Origin: JAXIPB01 sp045403155
GTDB taxonomy: Bacteria; Actinomycetota; Actinomycetes; Mycobacteriales; Micromonosporaceae
Length of the DNA: 64,000 nucleotides
Reading direction: 5' to 3'
NCBI GenBank assembly: GCA_045403155.1
Contig: JAXIPB010000048.1
Coordinates: forward strand, 1 to 64,000
Shown here: positions 44,707-53,065 of the stretch, in pieces
Layout: every line of letters begins with the position of its first letter
How positions within the stretch are numbered: the first letter of the stretch is position 1
The notes under the pieces: model-generated
Databases searched by the model: none
Told to the model about the DNA's origin: nothing
The model's input: only the letters and a program-made list of their open reading frames with translations
Made by a program: the position numbers and the translations under genes

Positions 44707-45795
44707 ATGAGCGAGACTTCGGTGAACCTCGATGGGTTGCGGCACCACGGTGACGTGGAGGTGGTACCCGGGTTGGTCGACCTGGCGGTGAACGTTCGAT
44801 CCGCTCCGATGCCACCGTGGCTCCGCGTACCGCTGTCGGCCTCGCTCGACGATCTCGCGCGGTACCCCGACCCGTCGCTGGCTCGCGCGGCCGTCGCTCG
44901 ACGACACGATCGGGATCCGGCGGAGGTTCTGCTGACCGCGGGGGCCGCACAGGCGTTCGTACTCCTCGCGCAGGCGCTCCGGCCGCAGCGTGCGATCGTC
45001 ATCCATCCCCAGTTCACCGAGCCGGAGGCGGCGCTTCGGTCGGCCGGCCACGACGTTCAGCGGGTGATCCTGTCCGAGGCGGAGGGATTCGTGTTGGACG
45101 CCGCCCTCGTGCCGCCCGACGCCGACCTTGTCGTCCTGGGCAATCCCACGAACCCGACCTCGGTCGCGCATCCGGCCGAGGTTGTGGCGGCGCTCGCCCG
45201 ACCCGGTCGGGTGCTGGTCGTGGATGAGGCGTTCGCCGACACCGTGCATCCGGACGGCGCCGGCTTGTCGACGCGGTCACGCTCCTCGCCACTCTCGCTG
45301 TCGCACCGCCGCGACCTGGCGGGCCTGGTCGTCGTCCGAAGTCTCACCAAGACGTGGGGGCTGGCGGGGCTGCGCGTCGGCTACCTGCTCGCGCCGCCGG
45401 ACCTGGTTGGCCGCCTCGGGGCGGTGCAGCCGCTGTGGCCGGTCTCGACGCCCGCGCTCGCGGCCGCGGTGGCCTGCAGCTCGTCCCGGGCGGTGGCCGA
45501 GGAGCGTCGCGTCGCGGCCATCCTCGCCGTCGACCGGGCACACCTCGTGGCCGCCCTGCGTTCGCTGCCGGGAGTCACGGTTTCGGGCGAACCGGCGAGT
45601 TCCTTCGTTCTGGTACGCATGGCGCGCGCGCTAGACGTGCGGGCGGCACTTCGCACCGCGGGCTATGCGGTGCGCCGTGGCGACACGTTCCCCGGCCTCG
45701 GGCCCGACTGGCTTCGGATCGCAGTTCGGGACACCGCCACCTCGGATGCCTTTCTCGCCGCACTCGAGCGCGCCCTCGCCGGGCGCAGCCCGTGA
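44707..45795 (+). CDS. cobC: Threonine-phosphate decarboxylase/histidinol-phosphate aminotransferase-like (CobC)
   Basis: 362 aa fold-type I PLP enzyme. VLGNPTNPTS and VVDEAFADTV hold the cofactor, and the Schiff-base Lys is in VRSLTKTWGLAGLRVGY (about 215). AVNVRSAPMPPWL at the N-terminus and the cobT and cysG-like genes downstream favour the cobalamin enzyme that makes aminopropanol phosphate over HisC. The divergent PBP gene begins 30 bases away. No B12 riboswitch is visible upstream. Confidence 0.82.
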   Translation: MSETSVNLDGLRHHGDVEVVPGLVDLAVNVRSAPMPPWLRVPLSASLDDLARYPDPSLARAAVARRHDRDPAEVLLTAGAAQAFVLLAQALRPQRAIVIHPQFTEPEAALRSAGHDVQRVILSEAEGFVLDAALVPPDADLVVLGNPTNPTSVAHPAEVVAALARPGRVLVVDEAFADTVHPDGAGLSTRSRSSPLSLSHRRDLAGLVVVRSLTKTWGLAGLRVGYLLAPPDLVGRLGAVQPLWPVSTPALAAAVACSSSRAVAEERRVAAILAVDRAHLVAALRSLPGVTVSGEPASSFVLVRMARALDVRAALRTAGYAVRRGDTFPGLGPDWLRIAVRDTATSDAFLAALERALAGRSP

Positions 45796-45938
45796 CCGCA
45801 CCCGGACGCCGCGGGGATCAAGGCAAACCAAGATCCTCGTAAGTGTCCATCACTTGCCCGGTTCTTCGGCGTGGTGGGGGGCGTGTGTCGAACAGTCGTG
45901 ACTGGCCTTTCGGGCGGTGGGTAGGAGAGGCTAGGCGG

Positions 45939-47015
45939 ATGCGGCTCGAGGATGCGATCGCGGCGATCCGGCCGCTGGATGCGACCGCCATGGCGGCCGC
46001 CCGGGAGCGGCAGGCGCGGTTGACCAAGCCCGCCGGATCGCTCGGCGCGCTCGAGGGCCTCTCGGTGCGGTTGGCGGGGCTCGCCGGCCACTGCCCGCCA
46101 CCCGTTCTCGAACGCCCCGCCGTCGCCATCTTCGCCGGCGACCACGGCGTTCACGCCCAAGCCGTCTCGCCGTGGCCGCAGGAGGTGACGGCGCAGATGG
46201 TGGCCAATTTCGCCGCCGGCGGGGCCGTCGTCAACGCCTTCGCCCGCCAGATCGGGGCTGCGGTCGTCGTGGTCGACGTCGGCGTCGCGCACCCACTCTT
46301 TCCCGGTGCCGCCAGCGACGAGAACGGGGCCGGCGAGGTCTGGCAGCGGCGGGTCCGCGCCGGCACCCGAGACTTCGCCGTGGAGCCGGCGCTCACGCGG
46401 GTCGAGGCACTCGCGGCGGTGGAGGTGGGCCTCTCCGTCGCGGCGGAGCTGGTGGCCAGGGGGCACGACGCCCTGGTGACCGGCGACATGGGGATCGCCA
46501 ACACAACGCCGGCGGCGGCCCTCATCGCAGTCTTCACGGGTGCCGACCCGGCCGCGGTCACCGGCCGCGGAACCGGCGTCGATGACGCCACGCTCCGCCG
46601 CAAGATTTCCGTGATCGCCTCCGCCCTGACCCGGTACCGTCCAGATAGGAACGATCCGATCGGCGTCCTCGCTGCCGTTGGCGGTCTCGAACACGCAGCC
46701 ATCGCGGGCTTGATCCTTGGCGGCGCGGCGCATCGCGTACCGGTCATTCTCGATGGTGTCATCGCGTGCTCGGCGGCGCTGGCGGCGGCGGCGATCGTGC
46801 CGGACTCCGTCGGCGCAATGGTCGCCGGGCACCGCTCGGCCGAGCCGGGCGCGTCGGTCGCATTGAACCGGCTTGGGCTCGAACCTCTTGTCGACCTAGG
46901 TCTGCGGCTCGGTGAGGGTACCGGGGCGCTGCTCGCGTTCCCAATCGTCGCGAGCGCGGCGCGCGTGCTGAGCGACGTCGCGACATTCGACTCCGCCGGC
47001 GTCGCGGAGAAGTGA
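45939..47015 (+). CDS. cobT: Nicotinate-nucleotide-dimethylbenzimidazole phosphoribosyltransferase
   Basis: 358 aa. ERQARLTKPAGSLGALEGLS at the N-terminus, VAIFAGDHGVHAQAVSPWPQEVT, DMGIANTTPAAALIA and GRGTGVDD are family signatures, with the catalytic Glu near the end (HRSAEPGASVALNRLGLEPL). It activates the lower ligand base of cobalamin as alpha-ribazole phosphate. GGAGAGG precedes the ATG at 45939. The gene is followed by a 27-bp tandem repeat leading to cysG. Confidence 0.93.
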   Translation: MRLEDAIAAIRPLDATAMAAARERQARLTKPAGSLGALEGLSVRLAGLAGHCPPPVLERPAVAIFAGDHGVHAQAVSPWPQEVTAQMVANFAAGGAVVNAFARQIGAAVVVVDVGVAHPLFPGAASDENGAGEVWQRRVRAGTRDFAVEPALTRVEALAAVEVGLSVAAELVARGHDALVTGDMGIANTTPAAALIAVFTGADPAAVTGRGTGVDDATLRRKISVIASALTRYRPDRNDPIGVLAAVGGLEHAAIAGLILGGAAHRVPVILDGVIACSAALAAAAIVPDSVGAMVAGHRSAEPGASVALNRLGLEPLVDLGLRLGEGTGALLAFPIVASAARVLSDVATFDSAGVAEK

Positions 47016-47020
47016 TTACG

Positions 47021-47101
47021 TTGATCGCCTCCGGCGCTTTGGTTGCGTTGTTCGCCTCCGGCGCTGTGGTTGCGTTGTTCGCCTCCGGCGAAGTGAGCAC
47101 C
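47021..47101. repeat. 27-bp tandem repeat between cobT and cysG
   Basis: Three 27-bp units (47021-47047, 47048-47074, 47075-47101), each with tcgcctccggcg, fill the gap right after the cobT stop and end 2 bases before the next start. The minus-strand reading (AGGEQRNHS) resembles the LGEEQRGNG units at 3391-3480, and the unit length is the same. Confidence 0.9.
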
Positions 47102-47103
47102 GG

Positions 47104-48336
47104 GTGAATCCGTACCCCCTCGCCCTGATGCTGGCTGATCGGCGGGTTCTCGTCGTCGGCGGTGGCGCGGTCGCGACCAGGCGCGTGCCTGCTCTGCTCG
47201 CGGCCGGCGCGGACGTCGTGCTCGTCGCGCCCGAGGTGACGCCGGCCCTGCGCGGCCTTGCCGACGCCGGCAGACTGCACTGGCTGGATCGCCGGTTTGA
47301 GCCCTCCGATGTGGATGGAGCGTGGCTCGTTCACGTAGCCGTGGACGACCCGGCGGCCGCCGCCGAGGTAAGCGACGCGGCGCAGGAGCGGCGGGTGTTC
47401 TGCGTTCGGGCCGATGACCGACATGCGGCGACCGCATGGACGCCGGCAACCACCCGCCACGGCCCGGTGACCGTGGCCGTGACCGCCGGCGGCGAACCTC
47501 GCCGCGCGATGGCGGTACGGGACGCGATTCACGATCTCCTCGCTGCGTCTCCTCTGGACTCTCCGCGGCGGCCCACGGGGGATGAGAATCTCGGCGGAAC
47601 GGTGGCGCTCGTGGGCGGCGGGCCGGGCGACCCGGAGCTCATCACAGTCAAGGGTCGGCGCCTGCTGGCCTCGGCCGATGTCGTCGTCGCCGACCGGCTC
47701 GCTCCAGGCATGCTCCTCGACGAGCTACGTCCCGAGGTCGAATTGATCGATGCCTCGAAAATCCCGTACGGCCCGGCCCGCACCCAGGACGAGATCAACC
47801 GGCTGATCGTGGAGCATGCGCGCGCGGGCCGCTTTGTGGTGCGGCTCAAGGGCGGGGACCCGTTCCTCTTCGGACGCGGGGGCGAGGAGATGCTCGCTTG
47901 CGCGGTCGCCGGCGTACCGGTAACGATCGTTGCCGGCGTGACGAGCGCCGTCGCGGCACCCGCGGCGGCCGGCATTCCAGTTACCCACCGCGGCGTCGCG
48001 CACGAACTCGTGGTCGTGACCGGCCATCTGGCGCCGAACGATCCGGAGTCCCTTGTGGACTGGCCCGCGCTTGGGCGCCTACGGGGGACTATCTGCATCC
48101 TCATGGGGCTGCGGAATCTCGCCGCGATCGCTGCCACCCTCGTCGAACACGGCCGGCCGCCGCAGACGGCTGCGGCCGTGATCCAGGACGGGACGACCGT
48201 TGCCCAGCGGACGATTCGGGCGACGCTCGCGACCGTGGCCGACGAGGCCACCGCCCACGGCCTGCGCCCGCCGGCCGTGGTACTCGTCGGGGACGTGGTC
48301 AATACCTTCCCTCCAGATGGGAATCGATACGGGTAA
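47104..48336 (+). CDS. cysG: Siroheme synthase-like: precorrin-2 dehydrogenase plus SUMT
   Basis: 410 aa. The N-terminal NAD-binding part (about 5-150) starts RRVLVVGGGAVATRRV. The C-terminal uroporphyrinogen-III methyltransferase (about 160-400) has VALVGGGPGDPELITVKG, VRLKGGDPFLFGRGGEE and GVTSAVAAPAAAGIPVTHRG. Compared with E. coli CysG (457 aa), the dimerisation and chelatase region between the halves is short, so ferrochelation is doubtful. It feeds siroheme and cobalamin. GTG start. Confidence 0.9.
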   Translation: MNPYPLALMLADRRVLVVGGGAVATRRVPALLAAGADVVLVAPEVTPALRGLADAGRLHWLDRRFEPSDVDGAWLVHVAVDDPAAAAEVSDAAQERRVFCVRADDRHAATAWTPATTRHGPVTVAVTAGGEPRRAMAVRDAIHDLLAASPLDSPRRPTGDENLGGTVALVGGGPGDPELITVKGRRLLASADVVVADRLAPGMLLDELRPEVELIDASKIPYGPARTQDEINRLIVEHARAGRFVVRLKGGDPFLFGRGGEEMLACAVAGVPVTIVAGVTSAVAAPAAAGIPVTHRGVAHELVVVTGHLAPNDPESLVDWPALGRLRGTICILMGLRNLAAIAATLVEHGRPPQTAAAVIQDGTTVAQRTIRATLATVADEATAHGLRPPAVVLVGDVVNTFPPDGNRYG

Positions 48337-48357
48337 CCGTAGCGATGGGTAATATGG

Positions 48358-49353
48358 GTGCCCGTGACCGAGACGCCGCCGACGCTCAATCCCGACGACG
48401 TTCAGAGCTTCGCCGACATTGCCAGCCGGCTCACGACCAACATTTCCTCGGTGGTGCTTGGCAAACCGGATGTGGTGCGGCTGGCCATGGCCGGCCTCTT
48501 CGCGGAAGGCCATCTGTTGTTCGAGGATGTGCCGGGGGTCGGCAAGACCACTCTCGCGCGGGCCATCGCGGCATCTGTGCGCGGGCAGTGGCGGCGGATC
48601 CAGTTCACGCCTGACCTGCTCCCCTCCGACGTTTCGGGGGTGACGATCTTCAATCAGGCGAGCAGGCAGTTCGAGTTCCACGGCGGCCCCGTCTTCGCCA
48701 ACATCGTGATCGCCGACGAGATCAACCGCGCGTCGCCGAAGACCCAGTCGGCGCTGCTCGAAGTCATGGAGGAGCGGCAGGTCACGGTCGACGGCCACCG
48801 CCATGGAGTGCCCCGACCGTTCCTCGTGGTCGCGACCCAGAACCCGGTCGAGATGGACGGCACGTATCGGCTGCCCGAGGCGCAATTGGACCGGTTCCTG
48901 ATGAAACTTTCGATCGGCTACCCGGACGAGTCGGTGGAGGTGGAGGTGCTGCGCGGCGCGGCGGCGGGCCGGTCACCCGACTACCTCGGCGCGGTGACGG
49001 ACACCGACACGGTGGCGCAATTGATCCGGCTCACCCACCGGGTCTTCGTCGCTGACACGCTTTACCTGTACGCCGTGCGCCTCGCCGCCGCGACCCGCGA
49101 CCACAAGCAGGTACGGGTCGGCGTGAGCCCTCGCGGCGTGATCGCACTGAGTCGGGTCGCGCAGGCGTACGCGTTGACCGACGGCCGCGCCTATGTGATT
49201 CCGGAGGATCTCAAGGCACTCATTCTGCCGGTCTTCGCGCACCGGCTGCTGCTCGCTCCGGACGCGGCGATGCGCGGCGTCACCCCGGCCGACGTGCTGT
49301 CGACCGTGGTGGAGTCGGTACCCGCGCCCGCCCCGGACGCATCGCGGATCTGA
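48358..49353 (+). CDS. MoxR-type AAA+ ATPase
   Basis: 331 aa. Walker A is EDVPGVGKTTLARAIA (about 60), Walker B is IVIADEINRASPKTQ, and sensor 1 is VVATQNPVEMDGTYRLPEAQLDRF, which is typical of MoxR. The C-terminal lid follows. MoxR ATPases act as chaperones for neighbouring DUF58/VWA or membrane complexes. The DUF58 gene starts 3 bases after its stop. GTG start. Confidence 0.93.
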   Translation: MPVTETPPTLNPDDVQSFADIASRLTTNISSVVLGKPDVVRLAMAGLFAEGHLLFEDVPGVGKTTLARAIAASVRGQWRRIQFTPDLLPSDVSGVTIFNQASRQFEFHGGPVFANIVIADEINRASPKTQSALLEVMEERQVTVDGHRHGVPRPFLVVATQNPVEMDGTYRLPEAQLDRFLMKLSIGYPDESVEVEVLRGAAAGRSPDYLGAVTDTDTVAQLIRLTHRVFVADTLYLYAVRLAAATRDHKQVRVGVSPRGVIALSRVAQAYALTDGRAYVIPEDLKALILPVFAHRLLLAPDAAMRGVTPADVLSTVVESVPAPAPDASRI

Positions 49354-49356
49354 GTC

Positions 49357-50556
49357 ATGCGGCTGACCCCCCGCGGGATCGGGCTGCTGGTTGCCGGTGT
49401 CCTCATGCTGGCCGCCAGCTTCCAGTTCGGCTACCCGGAGTTCGCTGTCCTCGGATCCGCTTGCGTCGTCGCGGTCGCGGGGAGCCTTGGCTTCGTGGCG
49501 TGGCGCCCGAGGCTCGTCATCGATCGCAATATCGATCCCGACCGCGTCACACGGGGGGAGCCGAGTCGTATCACGCTGCGTGTTGTCAACGCCAGCCGTC
49601 TCTTCGGCGCCAATGTCATCGCGCACGACCGGCTACGCCATTGGTCTGATGAGGACGGTGCCGCGGCGCCCGTACCGCTGATCCGGCTGCGACCGCAGGC
49701 GGAGACGGCAGTGAACTACTCCGTGCCGACGACGCGGCGCGGTGTGGTCGAATTAGGCCCACTTGAGATTACGCGGCAGGACCCACTCGCTCTGGCGGCC
49801 GTCGTCCGGCGTTACGGCTCGTCCGCGCAGGTCTGGGTACGACCGCGCGTGCACCCCGTCGCGGCTGTGCTGGTCGGGCTCTCGCGCAGCTTGGACGGCC
49901 GGGTCGACCGGGTGCCACACGGCAGCATCACGTTCGCCGCGCTGCGTGAGTATGTGGTCGGCGACGACCTGCGTCACGTCCATTGGCGCACGTCGGCCCG
50001 GGTCGGCGAACTCATGGTCCGAGAGCGCGTTGACACGAGCCTGCCTAGGCTCGTGATCCTGCTCGACGATAGGGCGGACGCGCACCGGGATCTGACCAGC
50101 GGGGAGTCGACCTTCGAGGCGGCTTGCGAGGCGGCCGCGTCGGTGCTGGTGGCGGCCGCGCGTGACGGCGTCCGAGTGGACATCCGTCTCGTGAGCCGGA
50201 CGGGGGCGACCTCCGGGGAGTGGGAGATAGGTTCGCTGCTCGACATGCTCGCTGAGGTGACCCCGGCCCCGGCCCCGGGCTTGGGCGGCCCGGCGCTGGC
50301 CGAGTCGGCGTTGCCGGCAGCGGTGGAGCGATTGCGCTTGGGACGATTCGGCGACACGCTGCTCTACCTGACCGGCCCGCCCATCGGCGAGGACCTCGGT
50401 ATCGTCGCGGGACTACGCGGAGCGTACCCGTCGATCATCGCGGGAGTCTTTGGCACCGTCGAGAGTGGACTAGCAACGACCGCCGATTTGCTGGTGGTTG
50501 GCGCCGAGAATGGCGCTGACTTCGCCGCCGCATGGGACGGCGTGCACGCGTGGTGA
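49357..50556 (+). CDS. DUF58 domain protein
   Basis: 399 aa. Two N-terminal membrane helices (about 8-50) lead to a beta-sandwich and the DUF58 signature RVPHGSITFAALREYVVGDDLRHVHWRTSARVGELMVRE, seen here as GDDLRHVHWRTSAR around residue 208. A VWA-like segment follows (LVILLDDRAD). It is the usual partner of MoxR and of the transglutaminase-like membrane protein whose GTG overlaps its stop. The cellular role of these complexes is not established. Confidence 0.9.
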   Translation: MRLTPRGIGLLVAGVLMLAASFQFGYPEFAVLGSACVVAVAGSLGFVAWRPRLVIDRNIDPDRVTRGEPSRITLRVVNASRLFGANVIAHDRLRHWSDEDGAAAPVPLIRLRPQAETAVNYSVPTTRRGVVELGPLEITRQDPLALAAVVRRYGSSAQVWVRPRVHPVAAVLVGLSRSLDGRVDRVPHGSITFAALREYVVGDDLRHVHWRTSARVGELMVRERVDTSLPRLVILLDDRADAHRDLTSGESTFEAACEAAASVLVAAARDGVRVDIRLVSRTGATSGEWEIGSLLDMLAEVTPAPAPGLGGPALAESALPAAVERLRLGRFGDTLLYLTGPPIGEDLGIVAGLRGAYPSIIAGVFGTVESGLATTADLLVVGAENGADFAAAWDGVHAW

Positions 50557-53003
50557 GCGGGATGAGATGGCTACCGGCGTGGCTGCGCGCCACGTTGGCC
50601 ATCGCCGGACTCGTAATGCTGGCCGGTGCCTCGCTCGGCCGCGTCTACAATGGACCTCTTCTCGTCTGGCTCGTCGCCGGCGCGGCGCTCGGCTCCGCCC
50701 TCACCTCGGCGGCCCTACGGTGGGCGCCCGGTTGGCTCGCCACCGCGGCGTCGGTGGGCGCGCTCGCCGCGTACACGCTGGCGGCGTTCGGCATCTCCGC
50801 CGCCGCGGGCGGGGTCGCCGGCAGCCTGGTCGACGTGGCGCTCGACGCCGGCGCCAACGCGGTCCCGAGGCTGCTCACCTCGCTCATTCCGGTGGAGGCG
50901 CAGCCCGACAGCGTCTTCGCCCCCGTTGTCCTGGCCTGGCTCGCCGGGTTCACCGGTGCGGAGTTGGCGACCCGGGCCCGGCGTCCCGCGGTCGCGCTCG
51001 TGCCGCCGACCCTCCTGTATGGCAGCGCGGTCATGCTCGTTGGACCCAACGCCGACGTGGTGCTCTGGCAGCCCCTCGTGTTCGCCGTCCTCGCCGCCAT
51101 CAGCATCGTGGCCGGCACCGCGACGTCTGGGCCGGCGCGGGTAGTCGGCATCGCGGCCGGGCCCGACCTGGCATTGCGGCTCCGAAGTGGCGTCGGCGCC
51201 GCCGCGGGGCTGGCCGTCGTGCTCGCGCTCGCAGCCGTCATCGCGCCCTTGGTAGCCCTCGCCGTGCGCCACACGCCCACGGATCCGCGCCGCTACGTTG
51301 ACCCGCCCCGGCTCGATCTGCTCGATCAGAACCCGCTCATGCGCATCTCCGGCTGGGCCGCGAACCCGGATCAACGTCTGTTCGAAGTCACCGTGCAGCG
51401 GCATGCGCGACCGGATTCATCGCAGACCCCGATCGTCGAGCCCGCGCCGTCCGAGCCGCCGTCCGAGCCGCCGTCCGACGACGGGACGGTGTTGGAGCTC
51501 CCCGAGGATGAAACCACCGCGCCTACGCCGGAGCCCAACGAGGCGGACGCCCACGACACACGGCTCCGGTTGGCCGTGCTGTCGGCGTGGGACGGGGTGA
51601 CGTGGCACGTCAGCGCCGACTACCGCAACGCCGGTCGCGTGCTGCCACCGATCTCCACCCTGCCCGGCCCCGACGACGGCCTGGCCGGTGAGGCGCCACC
51701 CCTCACGATCGAGCAGCGCATCACGGTCGCGGAGCTTGAGGGTCGTTTGCTGCCGGCCGTCTCGGCCCCGCGGCGGGTGGAGGGCGTCAGGGTCGCGTAC
51801 GACGAGGAGACCGGCACGCTGTTGCACGCCGCTCCGCTCGCACCGGGACTTTCCTACACAGTGACGTCGGTCAATCCAAGCGTCGACGTGAGCATGCTGC
51901 CAGCCGCGGATGTTCCGTCCGGACCGATGGCCGCCGGCTACCTTGCGGTGGGCGACGCAGTGCCAACCGATTTGAGCCGCCTCGCGGAGCGGGTGTCGAC
52001 GGGAGAGAGTTCGCCGTACCTTCGGGCGCTGGCGTTGGAGACCTTCATCTCCGAGCACTACCGGTACGCCGCCGACGCGCCAAGCGGGCACGCCTACCCT
52101 AACCTGCGCTTCTTCCTTTTCGATGATCCCCGGGCCGGCGGGCGGCAGGGGACCTCGGAGCAGTTCGCGACCGCGTTCGCGACCATTGGTCGGCTGATGG
52201 GTTTGCCGACCCGGGTTGTCGTGGGATTCCGGACCCCGACCGGCGGCGGGTCGATCACCGGTGCGGACGTGCTTGCTTGGCCCGAGGTGCTGTTCAGCGG
52301 CATCGGCTGGGTGGCGTTCGATCCGATGCCGAGGTCGGACACGCAGCCGCGACCCCTGGAAGATGAGTACCTCCCTAAGCCGCCACCGCCGACCCCACCG
52401 CCGCCGTCGGTCGAACCACCGGACGAGCCGACCTGGTCGGCGCCGCCGACCAGTGCAGGCGCCGTGGCCGCACCGGTCGGCTCGGGCATCGCTCTGGTTG
52501 CTGGCGGCGTGGGCGGATGCGTGCTCGCGCTGCTGGTCGCCATCGTCGTCGCGGTCGTGCTGCTCCGCGCCGCTCGACGCCGGTCGCGTATGGACAGTGG
52601 CAGCCCACCGCAGCGAGTGCTCGGAGCGTGGGCGGAGGTGCTCGACGCGCTCCTCCTGGCTGGGTCCCCGCCGGCGGCGCACCTCGCCGCGGTCGAGGTG
52701 GCGGCCCACGCGTCGGCCGTGGCCGAGGCCGCACCGGGTCGCCGTCACAGCCGGAGTCCTCGTCCCGCCGCGCCACCGTTGGAGGACCTCGCGACGGCCG
52801 TCAACGCGGTCGGATTCGCGGGCGGAACCTCCGGCCCACCCGGAGGCGCGGACGAGTTGGTGGCCGCCGGCGCCAGGAACCATGCGCTGGCCTATGTACG
52901 AGCACTACGCGCTCGCCGTTCCTGGTGGCGCCGTCTGCTGTGGAGGATCGACCCGCGCCCACTCCTGGGCCGCCGCCCTCGACGGCCTTCAAGATCGCCG
53001 TGA
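50553..53003 (+). CDS. Transglutaminase-like membrane protein, catalytic residues replaced
   Basis: 816 aa. About six or seven N-terminal membrane helices (to about 245) are followed by an extracytoplasmic region with a Pro/Glu linker, a transglutaminase-like core (about 490-610), a Pro-rich stalk, another helix (about 650-675) and a cytoplasmic tail. In the core the usual Cys position reads GTSEQFATAF (Ser), the usual His position reads DVLAWPEV (Leu), and only the Asp of AFDPMP is kept, so it is probably not an active transglutaminase. The GTG overlaps the DUF58 stop. Repeat copy 7 supplies the last codons. Confidence 0.85.
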   Translation: MSGMRWLPAWLRATLAIAGLVMLAGASLGRVYNGPLLVWLVAGAALGSALTSAALRWAPGWLATAASVGALAAYTLAAFGISAAAGGVAGSLVDVALDAGANAVPRLLTSLIPVEAQPDSVFAPVVLAWLAGFTGAELATRARRPAVALVPPTLLYGSAVMLVGPNADVVLWQPLVFAVLAAISIVAGTATSGPARVVGIAAGPDLALRLRSGVGAAAGLAVVLALAAVIAPLVALAVRHTPTDPRRYVDPPRLDLLDQNPLMRISGWAANPDQRLFEVTVQRHARPDSSQTPIVEPAPSEPPSEPPSDDGTVLELPEDETTAPTPEPNEADAHDTRLRLAVLSAWDGVTWHVSADYRNAGRVLPPISTLPGPDDGLAGEAPPLTIEQRITVAELEGRLLPAVSAPRRVEGVRVAYDEETGTLLHAAPLAPGLSYTVTSVNPSVDVSMLPAADVPSGPMAAGYLAVGDAVPTDLSRLAERVSTGESSPYLRALALETFISEHYRYAADAPSGHAYPNLRFFLFDDPRAGGRQGTSEQFATAFATIGRLMGLPTRVVVGFRTPTGGGSITGADVLAWPEVLFSGIGWVAFDPMPRSDTQPRPLEDEYLPKPPPPTPPPPSVEPPDEPTWSAPPTSAGAVAAPVGSGIALVAGGVGGCVLALLVAIVVAVVLLRAARRRSRMDSGSPPQRVLGAWAEVLDALLLAGSPPAAHLAAVEVAAHASAVAEAAPGRRHSRSPRPAAPPLEDLATAVNAVGFAGGTSGPPGGADELVAAGARNHALAYVRALRARRSWWRRLLWRIDPRPLLGRRPRRPSRSP

Positions 53004-53060
53004 TCATGAGCCGACCGTCGTGAATTCGCGTCGATCATGACCTCCAAATCATGATCGGCG
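52987..53060 (-). repeat. 74-bp intergenic element, copy 7
   Basis: The palindrome is at 53029-53060, the spacer at 53010-53028 and the distal arm at 52987-53009. It sits between convergent genes; the distal arm contains the stop of the transglutaminase-like gene. Confidence 0.92.
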
Positions 53061-53065
53061 AGAAG

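Noticed and set aside
45796..45938. Possible cobalamin riboswitch upstream of cobT
   Set aside because: No B12-box-like sequence (GCCACTG core) or characteristic stems could be seen in the 143-base gap.
48..53060. The 74-bp repeats as insertion-sequence ends or a CRISPR
   Set aside because: They are scattered singly, with no transposase or spacers between them and no visible target-site duplications.
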